A stretch of DNA of 64,000 nt from Chaenocephalus aceratus (taxonomy: Eukaryota; Chordata; Actinopteri; Perciformes; Channichthyidae). Made by a program: the position numbers and the translations under genes. Each line of letters opens with the position of its first letter. Position 1 is the first letter of the stretch. The stretch spans positions 233,252-297,251 of the forward strand of contig JAMFTG010000141.1 in the NCBI GenBank assembly GCA_023974075.1. The letters are read 5' to 3'. The notes under the pieces were generated by a model. The model searched no databases. It was given only the letters and a program-made list of their open reading frames with translations, and was not told the DNA's origin. Shown here piece by piece: positions 34,068-44,540 of this stretch.

Positions 34068-34248
34068 GACTCGAGGAGGAGTCCCCCCCCTGCATGCAGC
34101 GGTGCCTCGAGGAGCCGCCCCCAGAGGAGCCCCCCCCAGCCGGGCTCCTTCCTCCAGAGGGCGGGCGGTCCAGAGAGCCAGGGGCGCCCCCCCGACCGCA
34201 GGGTACCGGCCTGCCCCCCCCCTCGTTCAGGACACTTACGGAGAATAT
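34068..34248 (+). CDS. khdrbs3: KHDRBS3 internal exon: Arg/Gly/Pro-rich region
   Basis: This 181-nt exon follows TTGTTTCAG and precedes GTGAGT at 34249. The first base completes an Arg codon begun at 15877. The exon then reads TRGGVPPLHAAVPRGAAPRG and further RG-, PR- and SRG-containing stretches, ending TAGYRPAPPLVQDTYGEY. This is the RG/Pro-rich linker of KHDRBS3, a site of arginine methylation and SH3/WW-type interactions in the family. GYRP-PPL-Q-TYGEY fits the mammalian exon 6 end. Relative to the mammalian protein as I recall it, it has more Ala and fewer RGRGG repeats. The DNA is GC-rich with C-runs (for example 34081-34089), unlike the surrounding intron. It lies between two minisatellites, ending 317 bp upstream and starting about 130 bp downstream. 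Confidence 0.93.
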
Positions 34249-34380
34249 GTGAGTACATGGAGACGCAAGAAAATGCGTTGTCTTGGATGTCTTTTTTTTC
34301 TAACCCAGGCATATTGATTTGTGCATCTTGCAGTATTTTTATTCAAAGATTCAATATTATGGACTTACTATGGACTAAGC

Positions 34381-35957
34381 AATCTGTCTGCTCTGATTGG
34401 TTAGCTTGCTGGCTCTGTTGTGATAGGTCAACCGCTAAGAGAGGTCCCGCCCCTTAAACACAACACAGAGATACACTTAGGACTGTCCGCTCTGATTGGT
34501 TAGCTTGCTGGCTGTGTTGTGATTGGTCAACCGCTAAGAGAGGTCCCGCCCCTTATACACAACACAGAGATACACTTGGGACTGTCCGCTCTGATTGGTT
34601 AGCTTGCTGGATCTGTTGTGATTGGTCAACAGCTAAGAGGTCCCGCCCCTTATACACAACACAGAGATACACTTGGGACTGTCCGCTCTGATTGGTTAGC
34701 TTGCTGGCACTGTTGTGATTGGTCAACCGCTAAGAGAGGTCCCGCCCCTTATACACAACACAGAGAAACACTTAGGACTGTCTGCTCTGATTGGTTAGCT
34801 TGCTGGCTCTGTTGTGATTGGTCGACCGCTAAGAGGTCCCGCCCCTTATACACAACACAGAGATCCACTTAGGACTGTCCGCTCTGATTGGTTAGCTTGC
34901 TGGCGCTGTTGTGATTGGTCAACCGCTAAGAGAGGTCCCGCCCCTTATACACAACACAGAGATCCACTTAGGACTGTCCGCTCTGATTGGTTAGCTTGCT
35001 GGCTCTGTTGTGATTGGTCGACCGCTAAGAGGTCCCGCCCCTTATACACAACACAGAGATCCACTTAGGACTGTCCGCTCTGATTGGTTAGCTTGCTGGC
35101 GCTGTTGTGATTGGTCAACCGCTAAGAGAGGTCCCGCCCCTTATACACAACACAGAGATACACTTGGGACTGTCCGCTCTGATTGGTTAGCTTGCTGGCT
35201 CTGTTGTGATTGGTCAACCGCTAAGAGAGGTCCCGCCCCTTAAACACAACACAGAGATACACTTAGGACTGTCCGCTCTGATTGGTTAGCTTGCTGGCTG
35301 TGTTGTGATTGGTCAACCGCTAAGAGAGGTCCCGCCCCTTATACACAACACAGAGATACACTTGGGACTGTCCGCTCTGATTGGTTAGCTTGCTGGATCT
35401 GTTGTGATTGGTCAACAGCTAAGAGGTCCCGCCCCTTATACACAACACAGAGATACACTTGGGACTGTCCGCTCTGATTGGTTAGCTTGCTGGCACTGTT
35501 GTGATTGGTCAACCGCTAAGAGAGGTCCCGCCCCTTATACACAACACAGAGAAACACTTAGGACTGTCTGCTCTGATTGGTTAGCTTGCTGGCTCTGTTG
35601 TGATTGGTCAACCGCTAAGAGAGGTCCCGCCCCTTATACACAACACAGAGATACACTTAGGACTGTCCGCTCTGATTGGTTAGCTTGCTGGCACTGTTGT
35701 GATTGGTCAACCGCTAAGAGGTCCCGCCCCTTATACACAACACAGAGATACACTTAGGACTGCCTGCTCTGATTGGTTAGCTTGCTGGCTCTGTTGTGAT
35801 AGGTCAACCGCTAAGAGAGGTCCCGCCCCTTAAACACAACACAGAGATACACTTGGGACTGTCCGCTCTGATTGGTTAGCTTGCTGGCTCTGTTGTGATA
35901 GGTCAACCGCTAAGAGGTCCCGCCCCTTATACACAACACAGAGATCCACTTAGGACT
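34381..35957. repeat. 98-bp minisatellite (about 16 units) with CCAAT and GC boxes
   Basis: Units contain CTCTGATTGGTTAGCTTGCT, TTGTGATTGGTCAACCGCTA, GGTCCCGCCCCTTA and ACACAACACAGAGATACAC. Unit length alternates slightly around 98 bp owing to AGAGAGG/AGAGG. A block of eight units is duplicated with a 786-bp offset (CCCTTAAACA at 34451 and 35237). Each unit has two ATTGG motifs (inverted CCAAT) and one CCCGCCCC. Confidence 0.95.
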
Positions 35958-37179
35958 CTCTAAGGATTTATATTTTAGAATCACTTATATTCCAAGTGCT
36001 GAAAGGGGCTTTGTTGTCTTTTTTTCTGTTAGTCTGAGGGCAGTATAAGTAGAGTTTATTGTATGTGCGCACATATTTGGCCAAAAATGCTAATTATGAA
36101 CAACATGAAGTCAGTTATTGTAGATGGTAAATTGTACACATCTAATTCTAATGAATGAAAAACTTATAGAACTCACTACAGGAAAGGTAAAACTCCAAAA
36201 AGCACAATACGGCTTCTCTAAAAATCATTATCTAAACAAACGGCACTATTTATTTATGCCCTTGTGTTGAAAGGTGCTATATAAATACACTGGCCTCTCT
36301 ACACATCTTGAAATATCAGCATGTAGGAATTGAACTCCATCGTATTTCGTCTGTTGTCTTGCTCCCTCATCAGGCAGCAAAAAGACTGTGGAGTTGTTAT
36401 TGCATTCATTATTGTGCTTGGTCTCGTAGCTTACCTGCACCGGTCTAATGGGACCCTGGCTGTAATATCAACAGCTGCCACGGATGAATATATTAAGCCT
36501 GGAGTCAGACTATTCGTGCATCCGCCAGGAGAGTCTCTTGCCGCACTGTCAAGGCAAACTCCCAGAGGACCAGGGCATCAGCGTTGCATATTTATCAGAA
36601 AGGAAGAGAGGGGAGGTTGGCCCGCGATCGGAAATTGCCACAGAAACCCATACCTAACCACATCTGACAGGTTTATTCAGAGGTTGTAATTCAAATGTGT
36701 GGAGGTCGTGGGGAATGACTCGTGGACCAGCTGTTTCCCATCATTGTCACAGTTGTAAACCGCGTCCCCCGACACCTGCGCCAGTGGGTGGAGAAAGAAG
36801 AAGAAAGACCCCCAACATCTGCCGGATGATAAATCTAACCACATCGTTGCAAATTAGAAGCTGAATGAGTTTGACTCGGTGTTATCTGAATACATCACCA
36901 TCCCGGGACAAGCGTTCTCCGGCGGGTGACAAATAGGCTCTTGTGTTCATCAATGAAATGACAAAGAGACATTTGTAGCCTTCATTTATCACAGCTTAAC
37001 ATTTGCTCTTGTGCATGTTGTGTCTTCGCCGTGCACATCAACACGGGCCGCGACTTTTGTTCAGTTTGAGGCGCTCACTTCCTCGTTCTTTGTCATATTC
37101 AAAGCACCAACCTGAGTACAGGCCGGAAAAACAAACAAGGACATTTTTTTTTTATATATTCTCTTTTTTTTTGTTTCAC
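35958..37179. other. Intronic sequence; retroelement tail at about 36265-36295
   Basis: TTGAAAGGTGCTATATAAATA resembles the tails at 25045 and 50148. Nothing else is supported. Confidence 0.5.
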
Positions 37180-37830
37180 TCAGATTAATAAATATAACAA
37201 ATTACCAAAAAAAAACATAATAACAAACAAAAAAAAAAAATAATAATAATAATAATTTTCAGATAGTCTCTGTTCATGTTCAACAGGGGCAAGAAGAAGC
37301 TTAAAAAAACTTTTCTAGTCCTCCCCCCTCTAGCATATATTTTTCTTATAAAACATTAGGTCATCGTCATCAGCGACATGTTTGTCTTGTTAATCTTTTT
37401 TTTTTTTTTTTTTTTTTTACAAAACAATCAAAGAAATAACTTTTTACAATTACAAGAAATAACAACAAATGGGATTTTACAGGTCCTGTTCATAACCATT
37501 AATGATTTGACTCCTAAATAATACTTTCAGGTTAGATAGACTTGTACAATATTTCATCATTACAGTTATTCCACAGACTAACACCTTTTGATGAGATGCA
37601 ATGAAGTTTGGCATTTGTTCGTACGGGTGGTTTTTTGAAAATGCAGTTTCCTCTCAACGTGTGCATGCTTTCTCTCCGTGTGAAAAGTCCCTGGATGTTA
37701 TGAGGTAATTGTTGATTTGCGGCTTTGAACATAATTTGAATAGTTTTATAGTCAACCAGGTCTTGTAGTTTTAGTGTTTCTAGTTTGATGGACAATTTAT
37801 TTGTTGGTTCTCTGTACGTAGTTTTATGTA
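37180..37830 (-). mobile_element. LINE 3' region remnant
   Basis: It includes the peptide-coding relic 37532-37795 on the minus strand, followed on that strand by untranslated sequence shared with 29650-29720. AT-rich simple repeats lie at the low-coordinate end, consistent with a 3' tail. Confidence 0.7.
37532..37795 (-). pseudogene. Non-LTR retrotransposon ORF2 C-terminal fragment
   Basis: The minus-strand frame includes LKLQDLVDYKTIQIMFKAAN, QGLFTRRESMHTLRGNCIFK and SSKGVSLWNNCNDE. The order (K-T-x-x-I-M-x-K-A, then LRG, then G-V-x-L-W-N) is typical of the C-terminal end of the reverse-transcriptase protein of teleost LINEs. About 80 codons remain and the catalytic motifs are absent. The clade cannot be fixed from this piece. 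Confidence 0.75.
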
Positions 37831-37887
37831 TAACTCGTTTGAGTTATACATAAACTGGTATATATATATATGGACATAACAACAACA

Positions 37888-38076
37888 TAGCGTAGTGGTG
37901 GTCTAATGGATAGTGAGGTGGGCTGAAGATTGGACGGTTGTGAGTTCAAATCCCGGCAGGAACACCACCACTAGTGTGCCCTTGAGTAAGGCCCTTAGTT
38001 ACTCCAGGGAGAATGTCCCTGTAATCGGTCATTGTAAGTCGCTTTGGATGAAAGCGTCAGCTAAATGAAATGTAAC
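37888..38076 (+). mobile_element. tRNA-derived SINE
   Basis: A tRNA-like head contains TGGTCTAATGGATAGTGAG (A-box region) and GGTTGTGAGTTCAAATCCCG (B box). A body follows with CCCTTGAGTAAGGCCCTTAG, then the common fish tail GTCGCTTTGGATGAAAGCGTC and AGCTAAATGAAATGTAA. It is complete or nearly so and lies in the same sense as khdrbs3. Confidence 0.9.
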
Positions 38077-39345
38077 AGGGGAAGATGGCACAAAGAAAAC
38101 AACAAAGAAACATGATAAAATACGTTACGCTCGGCTCATTAGACAAAAACAAAAGAAACAAACAAATAATTAATCGAAAAGACAGTCTACAACATTTCAT
38201 AAAACTCGGTTGACAGCCCAATACATACACAACCAAAAACACACTGTTAGAAATTAAAATCAATGTTTTATGGCATAATGTACCTTAAACATACCGTCAG
38301 TTTAAATGCTATTTTATTCTGGAAAAAAACGGAAGTTCTCAACACCAAGCTTTTATTCTGAAAATCCTTCATGACGACATCCGGGACTACCGTCCATTAG
38401 TTTCATTAAAGTGGCTATTGACGCCGTTAACATGTGTTACATATACAGTTATGAAAGAGATAAGGAGGAGAAAAGGCATGTGGAAGTAAGCAATGAATGT
38501 AAAATGTCGAAATCCTCTGTTTAACGCGATATCGGACACAGACGACCGAGGGGGGAAGTCCCTACGGCACTACAGCTCCCAGAGAGGAGGAGTGAACAGC
38601 CAGCAAGCGGGAAGGACGAATGCTTGTAGGCTCTCTTCTGCACGGCCAGCACCGGGGAGAGGAAGCTGCAGACTTTCTCTCCTGACTGGACAATATCCTG
38701 TTTGTAACATTACCGCGATTTTTATTAATTAAAGTACCAATTTTGAACCTTCTCAGAGACTCCATTTAGTCTGCTTTTTAACCTTCTCTCCTGGACGCGA
38801 GAATAACGAACACGGCATAACACACACAACATGTCAAGCATATGAATTATTCCTATATTCCAACTGTTCATTAGAGCTTGTGCCATCTTTTGATTTCTTG
38901 TGGCAATCATTTCTAACAAAAATAAACTGTCTTTTGAAACCACTTTAATTCAGATCTGCCCTTGATTGAGTTTTACAAATAAGTATTTTACCCAGAGGAA
39001 TAATTGTATTTATTATTTCAAAGCCCTATCTCTGTCTGGATGTTTCACATATTATAGCTCAGTTAAAGCTTTGTATCAAATTACCCTCAATCCAATAGTT
39101 GCCAAACTAAATCAGAGATGTTGTTTCTTGGCAGCCCCATCAATCTTGAATGGTTATTACGATTGCAAATCCCGTTTAATGTCGTTCATTAGCGGTTTGA
39201 GAGCGCTGTCTTACCTGCTTGCTAATCCCATTGGATATGATGTCATTCTCATTTCATTAACAGTCATATTGTTGTATGCATGTCATATTGTTTCTGTTGT
39301 TGTGCTATTTCAACGTTGCCACCCTGAAATCCACAGTCCAGTCAA
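38077..39345. other. Intronic sequence without supported features
   Basis: Frames of up to 152 codons (38966-39424) show no family resemblance. Confidence 0.5.
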
Positions 39346-39353
39346 AGCAGCTC

Positions 39354-39914
39354 TACGGGTGTCAAATTCAATTTCATCGCGGGCCACATCAGCATTATGG
39401 CTGCACTCAAAGGGCCGGTTGTAACTTTAAGACTATATAAAAATACATATAATAAATGTTTAATATATATAAAATAATGTATTATATTACATTATTGCCT
39501 CTGCATTGGATTATTATCGGATAGGGTAATATCTTCATAATTAACTACGTCTGAAAGCAGAAGTCCAGGGCAAATAATTGCAAGTCTCTTCAGTGAGAAT
39601 GTCACAAAATGATTTAAAAAGAAAAGCCAGATTCTAGAAAAACAAAGAAAAATATGTGAAATAAAAAAAGTGAAATTTTGGGGAAAAAAATAACATTTTA
39701 AAAAGAAAAACTCTAATTCTTAGGGAAAAAAGCATATTTTGGAAAATAAATGTCAAATTCTGAGAAAAAAGTCAAATTGTAGATGCATTGTGGGACATGT
39801 AGTTTATGTAACCGTATAATAAACATATTATATTATTTGCAAGCTCTTGTGGGGCCACAGAAAATGATGTCGCGGGCTGGATTTGGCCCCCGGGCCTTGA
39901 GTTTGACACCCCTG
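39354..39914. mobile_element. hAT-type MITE (GGGGTGTCAAA termini)
   Basis: The left end TACGGGTGTCAAATTCAA is mirrored by TTGAGTTTGACACCCCTG. CGCGGGCC near each end is also inverted. The interior is AT- and A-rich. An 8-bp duplication is not clear. Confidence 0.72.
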
Positions 39915-39982
39915 ATCTAGAGCTACACGTTTTGGTTTTGTTCATGCAGACGCTTAATTCCTCTGGGTGAGAAGACGACTGC

Positions 39983-40552
39983 GGCTTTCACACCAGCGCT
40001 TTTCCCTTTCTAGCTCCGAGCGGGAGCTTTTCTGGTTCAGCTCCGGTTTCCCCTTTCTGCTCCCGCTCTGTGCACACCGCCCAGAGCTGCCGCTGCTGCG
40101 TCATGACGTCACCGTTTACGTGCCTGCTTCATAAAATCCAAACCGCTCGGATATCCCTCACGTCGACAACAACAACAACAACAACAACAATGGCCGATTG
40201 TATTGAAGCACTGTTCGCTTTGGTTATCCTCTTACGAAACGAAATGGAAGGCATCGGACGACTTTACAAGGGACGACTTTACTTGGAACTTTACAAACAT
40301 CACATGCGAAATGCAAGACTTCTTTGTGGTCTTCAGCTTCAACGACGAATCTTCCCCCGCCTCGACGTAAGAGAGACTTAAGCGACGCCGCCTCTTAGCT
40401 CCGAAGCTCTTGCCTCTAGACCGACAATTTTTTGGAGCTGGAAGTGAACCGGATTCCGGAGCTAAGCTCTGCGGTGTGAACAGGAAAAACCGGTACTTTT
40501 CAGGCTCCAGTTCCGAGCCGGAGCTGAAAACGCGTTGGTGTGAAAGGGGCAT
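39983..40552. mobile_element. MITE with GGCTTTCACACCAGCGC ends
   Basis: The left end GGCTTTCACACCAGCGCTTT is mirrored by the right end AACGCGTTGGTGTGAAAGG. The right half is shared with 17601-17804. It includes (CAA)n at about 40167-40190 and a short + strand frame. Confidence 0.78.
40190..40381 (+). other. 63-codon ORF inside the MITE, possible transposon relic
   Basis: The frame begins MADCIEALFALVILLRNEME with the start codon right after a (CAA)n run, and ends RRIFPRLDVRET. It could be the N-terminus of a transposase of the parental element, but I do not recognise the family. The host-gene alternative is unlikely given its position between terminal repeats. Confidence 0.35.
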
Positions 40553-40555
40553 GAG

Positions 40556-42690
40556 ACATGTTCAATGCACGTGTATGTTACATCCTTTCAGATACAGTAA
40601 TCTGTTCTGAGCACTGTGGGTCCTCAGTGACTGTTGTGTGATAACAGAGATAACTCTCTGCATGTCCAGCCTGCTGAGAGCTCAGAGTTGTTAATTGAAC
40701 GTGTTCTCGATATCCTTGTAGCTTTTGTAATATAAATCTGGTTTAATGGTGAACATATCTCATATGCAGTAATAACGAAGCTACATCCATTATTTGGTGT
40801 GGCAGGCAAGTCATGATAAGATTTTAACCTGTCCACAAAAATCATCTTTCAATTTAATTTCAGTCATTATTTTGGATGTGTTATAAATGCAGCTGCTTGG
40901 CATTAGGCATGTCATTGATGGTTGATGGATCTTTGATGATGCTCTGAGGGATGAACCCGGGTGACTTTGGTGATCCGCTGCCTTTTCATGTCGCGTCACC
41001 AGAAGGTCCAATGGTCACTTTGTGAGATACTTTGGGTTATGAGAAAAAAACGATTCATCCATTCCTAATAAATATGTTTCTTTGCTGACATGATGAACTA
41101 AGATGTTGAACCAAGCACCCAGGAAGTGCTAGCAAAAATGTGTTTTACCTAAATCCACTACGAACACTTTGAACCTGTTCAGCCCCAAGCCTGGTTTTCA
41201 GGTCTCAGGCTCGAAAATGACATTCCCAGAACAAATGACCATATCTTCACTTCTAAAAGAGGAAAATTAATAATCTTTTTTCTCAAAGTAATGATAAACC
41301 TGTGAGTTGGATGTAGAAAAGTCAGAATCAATATAGATGTTTTTTATTTGAAAGAAAATTCAGATTGAACATGGTAAAAAACTGTAAATTATAGTGTCCG
41401 TCCAAAAATTATGTTTTACTTATAGTGAAAACTACCCTTGAATGATGGTAAGGTAGACTAAAAGCTTTAGGAATCCAAAGTACAACATATAATAAGTACC
41501 CTGTATCAAGATTGAAGCAAAACAAGTGACATTTGACCTTTTTAGAGAGGTTTAGCAAAAGAAACTCCACCTCTGGGGTGATTTGGGTGGAAATGGGCGT
41601 GTTTACCGTTTCTCTGGAACCCATTGGTCGATGCTGGTGATTGACATCTCTTATTAACCGTTAGACCCAATAGAACCGAAGGGGGATTTCCACATACACA
41701 CCACACGTTAAAGCCCTTATTTAAATCAGTAGGGTCTACAAGGTATACAAGGCACTTTAAACACTTTATCCAGTTCTCTTTGTAAGTCCATGTGTTGAAG
41801 GTTTTAAATGTATCAATGCTACATTGTTAGCATGTTGACATTAGCATTACATTCACAGAGCCTACAACAATTATATATAAACGATATCCTACATGTTCAA
41901 ATGATTGGAATCGCATATATGGTAATTTATTTCAATGGCCACCTGTCAACAACAACATCCCCAGTTTGAACCCATTTCTCAGCCGAGGTTATTTTGTGTA
42001 CAGTTAGCATTTCTCACACATCCTGCATGACTCTGCAAATCATAAACAGGAAGAGCTTCAGAGGCAGTGATTGTGAATGATCTTTCCCTGTGAAGATATT
42101 TCTGGAGGTCTAATTCAGTCATGACATGAATCCCCCTGATAACACGGACAGATGTGAGTACTTTATTTAAAACTCGGATGAAGAGATCGAAACCAAAGGC
42201 GGTAGAGTAACAGAAAGGAAAGCTGGGACATTTGTCAAGTGTAACACAACAGGGCGGTGATACTTCAACTTGATGCATGGGCCAACTTTCTGGCGCCCTC
42301 GATCTGATAACTTCAGCATTTCCACCCCTGCAGCAGAAAAAAGCTTCAGCGTGTTCAGCGTTCTGAGGTATGCTGGCAGGAAGAGCCAAATATATGACAC
42401 GCAGCTTTGAGAGATCTTGAGACGCAGACGGATGACCGAGGGTTACAGATGCTGGGTGCTTTCTTTGAAGACTATTGGGTCTTATTTAGCTTTTATTTTG
42501 CTGTGGCACAGATGTGCGGAGGCGAGACTTTGTCATCTTTGAACAGATGGCATCGTACTAATGTCCTCCGAGAAGAACAAGGCTCTTGATTTGCTTCATT
42601 TTTACTGCTTTGTTGTTTGCATGTGTGACACTGCTTGGGTTTACAGACACGTGCATTTCCAAACATTTGGACTAGCTATGTTGTAAATGT
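40556..42690. other. Intronic sequence without supported features
   Basis: Only short unremarkable frames are present. No repeat ends were identified. Confidence 0.5.
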
Positions 42691-42699
42691 ATTATCTCT

Positions 42700-43137
42700 T
42701 GGATTTACACACGGCATCTATTGCACGTCTGTCCGTCCTGGGAGAGGGATCCCTCCTCTGCTGCTCTCCCTGAGGTTTCTCCCATGTTCCCTTTAAACTG
42801 TGGGTTTTCTCTGGAAGTGTTTCCTTGTACGATGTGAGGGTCTAAGGACAGAGGGTCTAAGGACAGAGGGTCTAAGGACAGAGGGTCTGAGGACAGAGGG
42901 TCTGAGGACAGAGGGTCTAAGGACAGAGGGTCTAAGGACAGAGGGTCTGAGGACAGAGGGTCTGAGGACAGAGGGTCTGAGGACAGAGGGTCTGAGGACA
43001 GAGGGTCTAAGGACAGAGGGTCTAAGGACAGAGGGTGTCGTATTGTCATACTGATATTCTGTACAAACGGTGAAGACCACTGAGATATATGTAACATTTG
43101 TGATATTGGGCTATAAATAAACATTGATTGATTGATA
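42700..43137 (+). mobile_element. Dispersed retroelement 3' end with (ATTG)n tail and 15-bp array
   Basis: The series CCTCTGCTGCTCTCCCTGAG, GTTTCTCCCATGTTCCC, GGACAGAGGGTGTCG, TGATATTGGGCTATAAATAA and the ATTGATTGATTGAT tail is a widespread teleost interspersed repeat. In this copy the GGACAGAGGGT segment has expanded into an array. Confidence 0.8.
42834..43035. repeat. 15-bp minisatellite (about 13 units)
   Basis: The unit is GAGGGTCTAAGGACA or GAGGGTCTGAGGACA. The period divisible by three gives open frames on both strands, which I treat as artefacts. Confidence 0.95.
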
Positions 43138-43210
43138 AGCAGTTGTCGGCGAAGTTCAGTATGTTAGGACCAGAGGTGGGAAGTAGTGGAGTACAAATAC
43201 TTAGTTACTG

Positions 43211-43725
43211 TCCATCCATCTTCTCCCGCTTATCCGTGGTCGGGTCTCGGAGGTATCAGTTCCAGCAGAGAGCCCCAAACGTTCCTTTCCCCTCATCAAG
43301 CAGCTCTGACTGGGGGGTCCCAAGGTGCTCCCAGGCCAGCGAAGAGATATAATCCCTCCACCTGGTCCTAGGTCTACCCCTTGGTCTCTTCCCAGCTGGA
43401 CGTGCCTGGAACACCTCCCTAGGGAGGCGCCCAGGTGGCATCCTAACTAGGTGCCCGAACCACCTCAACTGGCTCCTTTCGACGCGAAGGAGGAGCGGCT
43501 CAACTCCGAGTCCCTCCCTGATGACCGAACTTCTCACCTTATCCCTAAGGGAGACGCCAGCCACCCTGCGGAGAAAACCCATCTCGGCCGCTTGTATCCG
43601 CGATCTCGTTCTTTCGGTCATGACCCATCCTTCATGACCGTAGGTGAGGGTAGGAACGAACATGGCCCGGTAGACAGAGAGCTTTAGCCTTCTGGCTCAG
43701 CTCCCTTTTCGTCACAACGGTGCGG
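43211..43725 (-). mobile_element. RTE-like LINE 3' fragment inserted in the hAT element
   Basis: It is bounded by a 13-bp duplication of the hAT sequence (TACTTAGTTACTG at 43198-43210, TACTTTGTTACTG at 43726-43738). The minus-strand 3' end carries (GATG)n-like sequence (TCCATCCATC on +). GATG tails are described for Rex3/RTE elements, so the clade call is an inference. Confidence 0.85.
43256..43663 (-). pseudogene. LINE ORF2 C-terminal fragment
   Basis: The minus-strand frame reads TLTYGHEGWVMTERTRSRIQ, then EMGFLRRVAGVSLRDKVRSS, QLRWFGHLVRMP and PRGRPRTRWRDYISSLAWEH. This is the end of a non-LTR retrotransposon protein: the thumb/connection part with an H-x-x-R-M-P motif and a Trp-Arg-Asp terminal region. 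The copy is 5'-truncated, so motifs A to D of the reverse transcriptase are absent. The last codons (TFGALCWN) depart from the usual ending, consistent with decay. Confidence 0.87.
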
Positions 43726-43795
43726 TACTTTGTTACTGTACTTAAGTCTGGTATCAGTACTTTACTCAAATACTTATTTTTCTGACGACTTTTTA

Positions 43796-44150
43796 CTTTC
43801 TACTTCTTACATGTTGAACTCAAATACCTGTACTTTCTACTTCTTACATGTTGAACTCAAATACCTGTACTTTCTACTTCTCACATGTTGAACTCAAATA
43901 CCTGTACTTTCTACTTCTTACATGTTGAACTCAAATACCTGTACTTTCTACTTCTTACATGTTGAACTCAAATACCTGTACTTTCTACTTCTTACATGTT
44001 GAACACAAATACCTGTACTTTCTACTTCTTACATGTTGAACTCAAATACCTGTACTTTCTACTTCTTACACGTTGAACACAAATACCTGTACTTTCTACT
44101 TCTCACATGTTGAACCCAAATACCTGTACTTTCTACTTCTCTCATTCTCC
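43796..44150. repeat. 37-bp minisatellite in the second hAT copy (about 9-10 units)
   Basis: It has the same unit as 10080-10895, with fewer copies. Confidence 0.95.
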
Positions 44151-44540
44151 AAACAGCTGGTTCCTTTAGTCTGAATGTGTTTTGGTGCGTGATCATTATT
44201 CTTTAGAGTCACTGCGTGCCTATTGATTTGAACACGATCCGTGTATCCATCACTTCCTGGTCTTCTCTAAAGAAGAGGGACCAATGGAAACGTTGTCATG
44301 TTGCCATGGAAACATTCATTAGCTAACAATGACATTATTGTTCTATTAACATAAAGGGAGGTCAGGTACTCTTTAAAGCAGCTGCTAGCTATGGGTACTT
44401 TTTACTTAAGCACACTTCAAAGCCTCTTTACTTGAGTAAAGAAGTTTAGTCAGTACTTCTACTTTCACCAGATTATTTTTAAACACGAGTATCTGTACTT
44501 CTACTCGAGTACAGGATGCGTGTACTTCTCTGGTTAGGAC

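Larger units (their letters stand above)
43171..44532. mobile_element. hAT-type element, second copy, split by an RTE-like insertion
   Basis: It starts CAGAGGTGGGAAGTAGTGG and ends ACTTCTCTG. GTTAGGAC flanks both sides (43163-43170 and 44533-44540), a perfect 8-bp duplication. It shares its left part, 37-bp array and right part with 9960-11318. Confidence 0.93.

Noticed and set aside
34618..35757. Frames of 77-117 codons with a two-unit period
   Set aside because: They arise from the 98-bp array (196 bp for two units). They are not genes.
39346..39928. 8-bp target duplication for the GGGTGTCAAA MITE
   Set aside because: The candidate 8-mers agree only partly. The ends are kept but no duplication is claimed.
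42705..43124. Repeat frames such as GLRTE or LSSDP/RPSVL
   Set aside because: These are produced by the 15-bp array in a retroelement tail.
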